A stretch of 16,374 bases of DNA from UPXZ01 sp964634605 (GTDB lineage Bacteria; Bacteroidota; Bacteroidia; Bacteroidales; Paludibacteraceae): assembly GCA_964634605.1 (NCBI GenBank), contig CAZWLJ010000054.1, positions 1-16,374 of the forward strand. Reading direction: 5' to 3'. Shown here in pieces: positions 6,819 to 14,588 of the stretch (position 1 is its first letter; each line of letters starts with the position of its first letter). Made by a program: the position numbers and the translations under genes. Below the pieces are notes generated by a model. The model searched no databases and was not told the origin of the DNA. It saw nothing but the letters and a program-made list of their open reading frames with translations.

Positions 6819-6844
6819 TAAGTGAAATCCATTTCACCAGATAA

Positions 6845-7129
6845 GTGCAACGCTTCAATCGGTTCATATACGGCTTTATCCCCGGAATTTTACTTCCGGT
6901 AGCGTTTTTATGGATCTACCTGATCCGTTTTTATCCTGTCGAAATGCCTTTTCCCGAAATTCTGAAACAGCTTTTCCCCGGAGTAACGCTGGGTAAACTG
7001 CTCCTGCTCTCGGTTATGCCAAACCTGATCGGCGTTTTCATCTTTTACAAGCAGGATAATTTCAAACTGGGGATCGGGATGATGACAGGGGCTTTGCCGT
7101 ATCTGGTGGCCGCGATGTTTATGTTATAA
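6845..7129 (+). CDS. Small integral membrane protein next to lpxB
   Basis: 94 residues, GTG start. A stop codon (TAA 6842-6844) lies immediately upstream in frame, and the next internal Met falls after the first hydrophobic segment, so the GTG is the only reasonable start. Two to three hydrophobic segments are evident: about 8-27, 48-67 and 75-94. A basic KQDNFK loop precedes the last. No motif of known function is visible. The gene lies 3 bp upstream of lpxB, so the two are almost certainly co-transcribed. I recall similar small membrane proteins beside lpxB in other Bacteroidota, but cannot verify this. A role at the inner membrane in lipid A synthesis is possible but unproven. Confidence 0.75.
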   Translation: MQRFNRFIYGFIPGILLPVAFLWIYLIRFYPVEMPFPEILKQLFPGVTLGKLLLLSVMPNLIGVFIFYKQDNFKLGIGMMTGALPYLVAAMFML

Positions 7130-7132
7130 CCT

Positions 7133-8269
7133 ATGAAGTATTTCCTCATTGCCGGTGAAGCGTCCGGCGATCTGCACGCTTCCAGCCTGATGCGCGAGTT
7201 GAAAAATCTCGATGCCAATGCTGAATTTTGTTTTCTGGGCGGCGACCTGATGGCTGCTCAGGGAGGCAAAATGGTGAAACATTACCGGGATATGGCTTTC
7301 ATGGGATTTATCAACGTGCTGAAAAACGGGCGCAAGGTGCTGAACAATCTGGAAACATGCAAACAGGCTATCAGCGGGTTTCGCCCGGATGTGGTTATTC
7401 TCATCGATTACCCTTCATTCAACCTGCGGATAGCACAATTCGTGAAAGAGGCGCTTCATCTGCCGGTTTACTACTACATTTCACCCAAAATATGGGCCTG
7501 GAAGGAATTCCGAATCAAAAGTATCAAAAAGTACGTGGACCTGATGTTCACCATTCTCCCTTTCGAAACGGAGTTTTACCGGAAACACCATTACGAAGTC
7601 ACCTATGTAGGCAATCCGAGCGTCGACAGCGTAGCAACGCGGCCTTATCAGCATCAAACCCGCGAAGAATTCTGCCTGAAAAACAAACTGGCTGATATGC
7701 CCTTCATCGCTCTTTTGCCCGGCAGCCGTAAGCAGGAGATTGCAGGCTGCCTGCCCGCCATGCTCGAGGCTGCAACATCATTTCCTGATTTCCGAGTTGT
7801 AATCAGCGGTGCGCCCGGCGTGGAACCTGATTTTTACCAGCCTTTCATCCTGGGGAAAAATGCGGACATTGTATTCGGTCAGACCTATGAACTGCTCTCG
7901 CATGCTGAAGCCGCTGTGGTCAATTCCGGTACCGCCACCCTCGAAACAGCGCTGATCGGAACACCGCAGGTTGTAGTGTACAAAGTTGCTTTCGGAAGGT
8001 TAGCCATGCTGCTGAAACCGCTGGTAATCAGGACAAAATACATATCGCTCGTCAACCTCATAGCCGGAAAGGAAGTAGTGAAAGAGCTTATAGGCAACCT
8101 GTTTACTGCCGGTAATATCCGGAATGAACTGGAACATTTGCTGCCGCTCGACAAATACCGCACCCGAATGCTCGAAGATTACGAAGCTATAAGGCATATA
8201 CTCGGTGCTCCCGGAGCTGCCCGTAAAGCAGCAGAAAATATTCTAAGGAGTCTTCATACAGATGCCTGA
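7133..8269 (+). CDS. lpxB: Lipid-A-disaccharide synthase
   Basis: LpxB (glycosyltransferase family 19) joins UDP-2,3-diacylglucosamine and lipid X to make the lipid A disaccharide on the cytoplasmic face of the inner membrane. The 378-residue length is typical. Seen in order: the opening IAGEASGDLHA (6-16), ID92YPSFN with the predicted catalytic Asp, YYISPKIWAWK, LPGSR (195-199) at the start of the C-terminal Rossmann half, and the NSGTATLE motif (264-271) involved in the nucleotide-sugar site. The ATG is 3 bp after the stop of the small membrane gene. Its presence means the organism makes lipid A. Nothing is missing or odd in the protein itself. Confidence 0.97.
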   Translation: MKYFLIAGEASGDLHASSLMRELKNLDANAEFCFLGGDLMAAQGGKMVKHYRDMAFMGFINVLKNGRKVLNNLETCKQAISGFRPDVVILIDYPSFNLRIAQFVKEALHLPVYYYISPKIWAWKEFRIKSIKKYVDLMFTILPFETEFYRKHHYEVTYVGNPSVDSVATRPYQHQTREEFCLKNKLADMPFIALLPGSRKQEIAGCLPAMLEAATSFPDFRVVISGAPGVEPDFYQPFILGKNADIVFGQTYELLSHAEAAVVNSGTATLETALIGTPQVVVYKVAFGRLAMLLKPLVIRTKYISLVNLIAGKEVVKELIGNLFTAGNIRNELEHLLPLDKYRTRMLEDYEAIRHILGAPGAARKAAENILRSLHTDA

Positions 8270-8560
8270 TCCTTATTTTTCCCTGAACGATACATCAGAT
8301 TATGCAACCGCCACTGCTGATTTTTTTCACACACTGCGGAGCATCCGGATTATCATCTCTGGATGAGTTCCCGGTATTTAAAACGAAATCAGGTTGCTGA
8401 TTCTTCAAAAACCATCCTCTTTTGCCAGATACTTTTTTGTTCCCCCACAATTATGAATATAAGCCATCCTTAAAAAAACTTCATCAGGCCGTTAATTGTT
8501 ATTTTAATAGTTCATCCTTTTGCTTGCCATTAGTTTCTAATCACTTAATATCAGGTAAAT
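8270..8560. other. 291-bp intergenic region, no gene seen
   Basis: The only structure noted is a small hairpin, AATCAG (8387-8392) / CTGATT (8397-8402) with a 4-nt loop, followed by only a weak T-rich stretch. I see no exact TAnnTTTG promoter for the slipin gene and no Shine-Dalgarno in front of its ATG. Confidence 0.5.
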
Positions 8561-9490
8561 ATGAAAAATAACAATTCGTTTGCGGTATTGCTTTTTATCG
8601 TCATCGCAGGTATCGGGCTTGCGCTCTCACTTTCGATAAGCAGTGATTTATCTGTGTTATCCGCACAAATGGTGCTGGTTCTTTTTTTGCTTGCAGCCGT
8701 TTTCGTAGCCTGGTCAACCAAAATTGCCAGTCAGTGGAACAGAGCCGTAATTCTCAGGCTTGGAAAGTTTCAAACCCTTCGCGGACCAGGCTTGTTCTTT
8801 ATTATTCCCGTCATCGATACGATTCCCTACTGGATTGACATTCGTGTGATAAGTACTGCCTTCAAAGCAGAAAAAACACTTACCAGGGATACTGTTCCGG
8901 TAGATGTGGATGCCGTATTGTTCTGGAAAGTGATTGATCCGAAAAAAGCAGCCCTGGATGTAGCCGATTACTACAGCGCCATCACATGGGCTTCACAAAC
9001 CGCACTTCGGGATGTCATTGGCAAAACAGTGCTTGCCGAGATGCTGGAGGGACGCGATAAAATCAGTCATATTCTCCGGGATATCATCGATGAGCGAACT
9101 GAACCGTGGGGAATCAATGTCATTTCAGTTGAAGTGAAAGATGTGCTTATCCCGCAGGGGCTGGAGGCTGCCATGTCTATGCAGGCTCAGGCTGAGCGCG
9201 AACGGCAGGCACGTGTTATTCTGGGAGATTCGGAACGTCAGATAGCAGCGAAATTTGATGAAGCTGCTAAAAGCTACCGCGACAATCCCACGGCATTTCA
9301 CCTGCGTGCCATGAATATGCTCTACGAAGGACTTAAAACCAATTCCACGATAGTAGTTGTACCAAGTACGGCTGTGGAAAGTATGGGACTTGGAGGAATT
9401 GCTGGTACTGTGGCGCTGGTTGATAGTGTAAAAAAGGAAAAGGGGAAAAACCCGGTTAGGGTAGAACGACGGATAGAAGACCCGGATTAA
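8561..9490 (+). CDS. Slipin-family (stomatin-like, SPFH/band 7) membrane protein
   Basis: 309 residues. Two N-terminal hydrophobic segments (about 7-27 and 33-52) anchor the protein. The SPFH domain begins at about residue 58 (NRAVILRLGKF), with RGPGLFFIIPVID, IDIRVIS, a DTVPVDVDAVLFWKV strand set, and the LRDVIGKTVLAEML helix typical of slipins. An Ala/Glu-rich coiled coil follows (MQAQAERERQARVILGDSER, 203-222). Slipins form large oligomeric rings in membrane microdomains. The usual bacterial partner, an NfeD protein, is not adjacent here, because the next gene is pcm on the opposite strand. The reading frame ends in a TAA shared with the pcm stop. Confidence 0.93.
   Translation: MKNNNSFAVLLFIVIAGIGLALSLSISSDLSVLSAQMVLVLFLLAAVFVAWSTKIASQWNRAVILRLGKFQTLRGPGLFFIIPVIDTIPYWIDIRVISTAFKAEKTLTRDTVPVDVDAVLFWKVIDPKKAALDVADYYSAITWASQTALRDVIGKTVLAEMLEGRDKISHILRDIIDERTEPWGINVISVEVKDVLIPQGLEAAMSMQAQAERERQARVILGDSERQIAAKFDEAAKSYRDNPTAFHLRAMNMLYEGLKTNSTIVVVPSTAVESMGLGGIAGTVALVDSVKKEKGKNPVRVERRIEDPD
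9487..9490. other. TTAA shared by two convergent stop codons
   Basis: TAA at 9488-9490 ends the slipin gene on the plus strand. The TTA at 9487-9489 reads as TAA on the minus strand and ends pcm. The two coding regions overlap by 4 bp, leaving no intergenic space for terminators; any terminator must lie inside the opposite gene. Confidence 0.95.
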
Positions 9491-10119
9491 GGTTTACCCG
9501 TCATGGGAACAAACCTGACACCAAGAACCGGAAAAATATCCGTTTCACCTTCTTCATTTTTGATTATCAGATTCAGTTCCTGAATTTCATCACCTACCGG
9601 AATGACCATGTGTCCTCCCGGAGCAAGTTGCCTGACAAGTTCTTCGGGTATATGATGAGGAGCGGCAGAAACGATGATGGCATCGTAGGGAGCAGCAGGC
9701 GGATAACCATGATAACCATTTCCGAAAATGAAAAAGATGTTGGTGTAGTCCTGCAGTTCCATATTTGACCGGGCTGATTCGTACAACTGAGGAATGATTT
9801 CCATGGTGTAAACCTCACCTGCAAGTTCGGCCAGGATGGCTGTCTGATACCCGGTACCCGTACCGATTTCCAGTACCTTGTGATTCTGGTTCACATGCAG
9901 CATTTCTATCATTTTAGCCACTATGTAGGGTTGTGATATGGTTTGTCCGCAGTAAGCCGAAAGAGCGTGATTGTCATAGGCAAGCGCCCTGCTTTCGGGT
10001 GGAACAAAAAGGTGTCGGCGGACCTTATCCATGGCAGCCAGCACATCACGGTCGGAAATTCCGTGCGCTTTCAGTTGCGTTTCAACCATCTGGTGTCGTT
10101 TTTCGCTCTCTGTTTGCAT
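9487..10119 (-). CDS. pcm: Protein-L-isoaspartate O-methyltransferase
   Basis: Pcm uses S-adenosylmethionine to methylate isoaspartyl residues in aged proteins and so starts their repair. With the ATG at 10119 the product is 210 residues, the usual length. A longer reading from 10158 adds 13 residues rich in Cys and Lys that relatives lack. Seen: RRHLFVP (34-40), GQTISQPYIVAKM (58-70), and SAM-binding motif I VLEIGTGTG (82-90), followed by the acidic YTMEI strand end and LAPGGHMVIPVG near the C-terminus. Position 57 is Cys where Gly or His is more usual before GQTISQP. The gene is convergent with the slipin gene and divergent from the CHAD gene, and looks like a single-gene unit. Confidence 0.96.
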   Translation of the reverse strand: MQTESEKRHQMVETQLKAHGISDRDVLAAMDKVRRHLFVPPESRALAYDNHALSAYCGQTISQPYIVAKMIEMLHVNQNHKVLEIGTGTGYQTAILAELAGEVYTMEIIPQLYESARSNMELQDYTNIFFIFGNGYHGYPPAAPYDAIIVSAAPHHIPEELVRQLAPGGHMVIPVGDEIQELNLIIKNEEGETDIFPVLGVRFVPMTGKP

Positions 10120-10412
10120 AATGCACGTATTTTTACATTTTTTAAAACAATTTTGCATCGGATTTTGTTTTCAGCCATCAGTTGAAAAATGCCTCGCGTT
10201 AAATCTTTTGTTTTTTTGACACATTATTAACAGTGGAATCCGGTTTCCGTCTTCAGCAGAAAATATATTTTTTAATAAAAACATAAAACGCCCCGGGTAG
10301 AAAAAGAATCTTCATTTTCCAAAGGAGAAAACACCGGCACATACCTGTTTTTCTCCCTGCGATACAGCATTCTGACGCTCCCGAAACGGAACATTACATT
10401 CCCGAAGGAAAT
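10120..10412. other. Intergenic region between divergent pcm and CHAD genes, with a hairpin
   Basis: No gene is seen. GGAGAAAA (10324-10331) and TTTTCTCC (10349-10356) form an 8-bp stem around a 17-nt loop, ~57 bp upstream of the CHAD start. It is not followed by a T-run on either strand. No exact TAnnTTTG element was found for either gene. GAAGGAAAT directly precedes the CHAD ATG and is an unusually good Shine-Dalgarno for this window. Confidence 0.5.
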
Positions 10413-11153
10413 ATGAATCCCTTATTTAACAGATACATTTCTGCCCGCTTTGAAGCTGTGATAAAGCATCTGAATGACTTCAGGAAGAAAAGAAAACCGA
10501 AGTCGCTCCACCTGCTGCGCATTGAAATAAAGCGAATACGGGCTGTAATCTCTTTTGCCCGGCAGTATGGTTTTATTCCTCCCCCCGCTGATGAACTGAC
10601 GCAGCTTTTCAGGCAAGCCGGTCACATACGCGAACTCCTTATCTGCATACGCCTGCTCCGAAAACTACCCGAACAACCCGTGGCAATGATAAACGAACTG
10701 AGAAGCGAAGTGAAAAGGCTTAGCGGACAGTTTGCCAAAGTCGTACCTTACTACACCGGATACATTGAAGCGCTGAAAAATAAACTGGTATGGCAGGCTG
10801 ACATTCCCGGGAGAAAACAATCCGGCAAATACTTCAGGAAACAAATACGGAAGGCGGAGGAAGATTTTGCCAGCGGGGGAAAAAACGATTTGCACCGTTT
10901 CAGAAAGAGACTTAAAAAAATGATATACATTTATGAGTTTCTGCCGGTGTCAGAGAGTAAAAGGCTGAAAATCAACATTGCCGGAATGGAAAAACTCCAG
11001 CTGAAAGCCGGGAAGTGGAGAGATACGTATGCAGCCCTTGATTATTTCTCGCTGAAAAACGGTTTGCTGACAGATCAGAACCTGGCTAAACTGAATGCCG
11101 GTGAAGAGAAGCATTGGAAGAAACTGACCGGTTCAAAACTGAAATTAAAATAA
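10413..11153 (+). CDS. CHAD-domain protein (predicted polyphosphate-binding)
   Basis: 246 residues, strongly basic and all-helical. The CHAD pattern of two related helical halves is visible: LHLLRIEIKRIRA with H33, R36, K40, R41 and R43 in the first half, and DLHRFRKRLKKMIYIYEF with H161, R164, K165 and R166 in the second. Each half is followed by an arm (GHIREL at 70-75 and KWRDTYAALD near 201-210) resembling the family's xxRDxxV element. CHAD domains bind polyphosphate or other polyanions through these His/Arg/Lys surfaces. No CYTH triphosphatase domain is fused, and no polyphosphate kinase or exopolyphosphatase lies in the window. GAAGGAAAT upstream supports the start. Confidence 0.88.
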   Translation: MNPLFNRYISARFEAVIKHLNDFRKKRKPKSLHLLRIEIKRIRAVISFARQYGFIPPPADELTQLFRQAGHIRELLICIRLLRKLPEQPVAMINELRSEVKRLSGQFAKVVPYYTGYIEALKNKLVWQADIPGRKQSGKYFRKQIRKAEEDFASGGKNDLHRFRKRLKKMIYIYEFLPVSESKRLKINIAGMEKLQLKAGKWRDTYAALDYFSLKNGLLTDQNLAKLNAGEEKHWKKLTGSKLKLK

Positions 11154-11179
11154 TCCGTATCTGGTAACCGTCTGATTTA

Positions 11180-12445
11180 TCAGCTCATTTTCACGGTAAT
11201 AATTTCGTTGATATCGGTTGTATAGTGACCGGAAAGTTTTTCCTGCCTCATTCGCCACGTGCGGCCGGGTGCCTGGGTTGCCAGCCTTATCAGATCTTTG
11301 CTGTAGCGGCTGTTCACCTTGTCTATGGCTTTCATCAGCGGAATATGCTTTGTATTCCTGTTCACAAAGATATTGAGCTGCTGATTGTCTTCGGGAGTAA
11401 AATCCATGACGAAAACGCCGGCTTTTTTGTATCTGAATCCTTCGCGGAAAATGCGGCCAAGTCCCATGGATGCGTATTCTGCCAGTTCTATCGACGAATT
11501 GGTGGCAAAGGGGAGTTTAATGGTTACTGAATTGCTGTACTGAGGCAGGTCTTCGCGGAAGTAATTGGTGGTAATGAACACCTGAATGGCATTGCAGCAG
11601 GTTTTTTGCTTCCGCAGCTTTTCGGCGCATTTCACCGCAAAGGTCGATACCCGTTCGCGGATGTCGGCAATATTATCGAGCATTTCGTCGAATGTGCGGG
11701 TGGTGGCAATACTTTTTTTGTTCTTCACCTCGTCGAGCTGAAGCGTGGGGATGCCCAGCAGGTCGTGTTTCAGTCGCAGTCCGGCGATGGTCAGGTGCGT
11801 TTTCACCCACTCATCGGACATGGATACAAACTGATAGGCATTCCGTATATTCATGGCTATCAGTTTTTTGGTATATTGCCTGCCTATGCCCCACACATCT
11901 TCCACCTGAAGCCACTTCAGGGCTTTTTCCCTTTTTTCGTCAGAGTCAATCAAATGAACACCGCCGGTTTGAGCCGCGAATTTTTTAGCCACCCGTGTAG
12001 CGGTTTTCGCAAGCGCCTTGGTAGGTCCTATGCCTATGCTGACGGGGATATGCGTCCATTTTTCCACTTTTTGTTTCATCTCCAGTCCGTAAGCCCGCAA
12101 ATCCACATCCAGGCCTTCCAGATCGAGAAAACACTCGTCGATGCTGTAGATTTCCTGCGAAGGCGAAAATCCGCTCAGGATGGTCATTACCCGGTTGCTC
12201 ATGTCGCCGTAGAGTTCGAAGTTGGCAGAGAAAACGGCAATGTTGTGCTGCTCGATGAGTTCGCTGATTTTAAATGCCGGTTCGCCCATTTTCACACCGA
12301 GGGCTTTGGCTTCGTTGCTGCGGGCTATGGCGCAGCCATCGTTGTTGCTGAGCACAATCACCGGACGCCCTATGAGCGACGGATTGAAAACCCGCTCACA
12401 GGAAGCATAGAAGTTGTTGCAGTCGATATGTGCAAATGGTGGCAT
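11180..12445 (-). CDS. umuC: Y-family DNA polymerase, UmuC type
   Basis: 421 residues, the normal UmuC length. The catalytic palm is intact: D8 in HIDCNNFYASCE (6-17) and SID103E104 in YSIDECFLDL. The NNDGCAIARSNEAK fingers segment (34-47) is UmuC-like rather than DinB-like. A helix-hairpin-helix-like thumb is at ~178-200 (VWGIGRQYTKKL). The C-terminal ~50 residues (MKAIDKVNSRY, LSGHYTTDINEI) match the DUF4113 tail found in UmuC proteins, near the clamp-binding region. UmuC with processed UmuD copies past DNA damage with loss of fidelity. Its ATG overlaps the last base of the umuD stop (TAATG), so translation is coupled. Confidence 0.96.
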   Translation of the reverse strand: MPPFAHIDCNNFYASCERVFNPSLIGRPVIVLSNNDGCAIARSNEAKALGVKMGEPAFKISELIEQHNIAVFSANFELYGDMSNRVMTILSGFSPSQEIYSIDECFLDLEGLDVDLRAYGLEMKQKVEKWTHIPVSIGIGPTKALAKTATRVAKKFAAQTGGVHLIDSDEKREKALKWLQVEDVWGIGRQYTKKLIAMNIRNAYQFVSMSDEWVKTHLTIAGLRLKHDLLGIPTLQLDEVKNKKSIATTRTFDEMLDNIADIRERVSTFAVKCAEKLRKQKTCCNAIQVFITTNYFREDLPQYSNSVTIKLPFATNSSIELAEYASMGLGRIFREGFRYKKAGVFVMDFTPEDNQQLNIFVNRNTKHIPLMKAIDKVNSRYSKDLIRLATQAPGRTWRMRQEKLSGHYTTDINEIITVKMS

Positions 12446-12894
12446 TAAAGGTGTTTTCTGAAACTCCAGGTGATGATGCCGAAAATCAGGTTTTTTGATT
12501 CTTCGGTAATTTCAATGGACGGAAACTCGCTGTTGGAAGATTCGAGGAAACATTTATTCCGAATCTTCCTGATGCGCTTGGACGTAAAATCGCCGTCGAT
12601 AAAAATCATGGCAATGTAGTTGTTCTTGTATTCGATGCTCGAATCAATGACCAGTAAATCGTCTTCGTTGAAATCCCTGTTCATCGAATTTCCCTTAGCC
12701 CTGGCAAAATAGGTGGCTTCGGGATGCTGAATACACAGCCGGTTCAGGTCGATCCGCTCGCCGGTAAAATCATCGGCAGGCGACGGGAACCCGGCGCGCA
12801 GCGTACCTATGTAGGGCAGGAGCATCTCCGAATCCGCATCGGCTTTGTAAATATCAAAACTGGGTGTGGTAATAACGGGTTTCGGTGATTTCAT
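12445..12894 (-). CDS. umuD: UmuD, self-cleaving subunit of the error-prone polymerase
   Basis: 149 residues from the ATG at 12894; a TTG three codons further up (12903) is a weaker start. LexA/UmuD-type S24 peptidase fold: cleavage site A34-G35 in TLRAGFPSPADDF, nucleophile S70 in KGNSMNR, general base K106 in GDFTSKR. Serine and lysine are 36 residues apart, close to the 37 in E. coli UmuD. The ~27 residues before the cleavage-site region include a long acidic lead. RecA-filament-stimulated self-cleavage would produce the active form. It starts 32 bp after the amidase stop on the same strand, and I see no clear promoter or LexA operator in that gap, so it may be read through from the amidase gene or have an unrecognised SOS promoter. 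Confidence 0.95.
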   Translation of the reverse strand: MKSPKPVITTPSFDIYKADADSEMLLPYIGTLRAGFPSPADDFTGERIDLNRLCIQHPEATYFARAKGNSMNRDFNEDDLLVIDSSIEYKNNYIAMIFIDGDFTSKRIRKIRNKCFLESSNSEFPSIEITEESKNLIFGIITWSFRKHL

Positions 12895-12926
12895 ATTTTT
12901 CAATCAGTTTTTTATGAAATTATTCA

Positions 12927-14510
12927 CTATTCGCCGGATTTGAAAGCCGGTTTTTTACGGTGCCGGGTGCCCTGTTCGAAAGCATAAGCCATGCTGATAA
13001 GCGTTGGTTCGCTCCAGGCTTTTCCGTAGAAAGTGATATTTACAGGCAGTCCGGCTACCCAACCCATTGGCAGGCTGATAGCGGGATATCCGGCAATGGC
13101 GGCGGCAGAACTGGATGAAATGCTGAAATTATCTCCATTCACCAGATCGGTTTTCCAGGCCGGTGAGCCGGTCGGCGCTACAATGGCATCCAGCCTGTTT
13201 TCGTTCATTATCTTATCAATGCCGTTATCGCGGGCGCCTTTCAGCATGTCGCTAAGCAGTTTTTTGTATTCGCCGGAATTTACAGAACCTTTTTGCTGAG
13301 CCAGCTCAAACAACCGGTGATCGAACCATTCCATCTCCGTACTGTCCAACTTATGCAGCCGGATAAGTTCCTCCATGCTTTTCACCGGAGCATTGGCTCC
13401 GAGTGCAGCGAAGTACTTGTTCAGCCCGTCTTTGAACTCGTACAGCAGTACTTCAAATTCCATCGTTTCCACTTCAGGGCTTATCACGTTTCTTATCTCA
13501 ACCACTTCGCCGCCGCTTTTCCTGATAAATTCCACGGCTTGCTCCATCACCCTGTCAACGTGATAATTTCTGCCCGTAAGCGATTTATCCACACCAATCC
13601 GCTTTCCTTTCAGCGCATCGGATTTCAGAAAGGGTGTGAAATCGGTCAGACTTCTCCCTTCGGAAGCAAGGGTTTTAGTGTCTGCTGAATCAATTCCGGT
13701 GAGTGCTCCCAGGCAAATGGCAGCGTCGGTTACAGTTCTCGCCATCGGACCCGGCGTATCCTGGGTGAAGGATATAGGAATAATCCCTGCGCGGCTGATA
13801 AGTCCTACGGTGGGTTTAATGCCTACAATGCCGTTATTATTGGCGGGACAGACAATGGAACCGTCAGTTTCGGTACCAATAGCCAGCACGGTCAGGTTAG
13901 CCGAAACGGCCACTCCCGATCCGGAACTCGACCCGCAGGGATTGCGGGTCAGATCGTACGGATTTTTGGTTTGTCCGCCCAGGGCGCTCCATCCGCTGGA
14001 AGAGTAGGTACTGTGAAAGTTAGCCCATTCGCTCAGGTTGGTTTTCCCGATGATAACCGCTCCGGCTGCCCGCAGTCTGGCTGCCACCCATGAGTCGCGC
14101 AAAGGAAAGGAATTCTTCATCAGCACCGAACCGGCGGTGGTCGGCATTTTATCGTGCGTGTCGATATTATCTTTCAGCAACACGGGAATGCCGTGCATCG
14201 CACCGCGGCTTCTGCCCTGTTTCAGTTCTTCGTCAAGCTGAGCGGCAATGGCCAGCGCGTCGGGATTAACCTGTATAACTGAATTCAGCATGGGTCCGCT
14301 GTCGTCAATTTCTTCTATCCGGTCCAGATAAGCCTGTGTAATTTCCACGATGGTAAACTTCCCCTTCTTATACCCGTTCTGAAGCTCTGCAATGGTTATT
14401 TCATCCAGGTCAACCTTCGTTTTTTGTCCGGTTGGCGCTGTGCAGGCGGTCACTCCCGACAAGATAACACCCGCCAACAGACTCTTTGCCAATAAGTTTC
14501 GTATTTTCAT
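12927..14510 (-). CDS. Amidase-signature-family lipoprotein
   Basis: 527 residues from the ATG at 14510, which yields a typical lipoprotein signal ending in GVTAC (C23 predicted lipidated). An ATG at 14522 and a GTG at 14552 are possible earlier starts, but a promoter -7 element lies inside the latter. The Ser-cisSer-Lys triad of the family is complete: K113 in LLKDNID, S195 in CGSSSGSG and S218 in ETDGSIVCPA. The family hydrolyses amide bonds (peptide C-terminal amides, fatty amides and others); the substrate here is not evident. The lipid anchor and the lack of gatB or gatC nearby argue against GatA. The protein probably sits in the periplasm, attached to a membrane. It precedes umuD by 32 bp on the same strand. 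Confidence 0.94.
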   Translation of the reverse strand: MKIRNLLAKSLLAGVILSGVTACTAPTGQKTKVDLDEITIAELQNGYKKGKFTIVEITQAYLDRIEEIDDSGPMLNSVIQVNPDALAIAAQLDEELKQGRSRGAMHGIPVLLKDNIDTHDKMPTTAGSVLMKNSFPLRDSWVAARLRAAGAVIIGKTNLSEWANFHSTYSSSGWSALGGQTKNPYDLTRNPCGSSSGSGVAVSANLTVLAIGTETDGSIVCPANNNGIVGIKPTVGLISRAGIIPISFTQDTPGPMARTVTDAAICLGALTGIDSADTKTLASEGRSLTDFTPFLKSDALKGKRIGVDKSLTGRNYHVDRVMEQAVEFIRKSGGEVVEIRNVISPEVETMEFEVLLYEFKDGLNKYFAALGANAPVKSMEELIRLHKLDSTEMEWFDHRLFELAQQKGSVNSGEYKKLLSDMLKGARDNGIDKIMNENRLDAIVAPTGSPAWKTDLVNGDNFSISSSSAAAIAGYPAISLPMGWVAGLPVNITFYGKAWSEPTLISMAYAFEQGTRHRKKPAFKSGE

Positions 14511-14532
14511 TTCGGTAAGCATTTTCTTTGCC

Positions 14533-14540
14533 CAAAGATA
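14533..14540 (-). promoter_or_regulatory. Candidate Bacteroidota -7 promoter element (TATCTTTG)
   Basis: On the minus strand this is an exact TAnnTTTG match, 22 bp upstream of the amidase ATG at 14510. It supports starts at 14510 or 14522 over the GTG at 14552. A clear -33 TTG at the right distance was not found. Confidence 0.45.
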
Positions 14541-14588
14541 GGTTTTTTTCACGAAACATAAGTTGAATATACAAAACTTCCCTTATTT

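Noticed and set aside
8387..8402. Small hairpin AATCAG-GTTG-CTGATT as lpxB terminator
   Set aside because: Only six base pairs, more than 110 bp after the stop codon, and no following T-run.
11606..12448. Long plus-strand frame of 280 codons opposite umuC
   Set aside because: It lies entirely antisense to umuC, whose catalytic motifs are intact, and its residues look like mirrored coding sequence.
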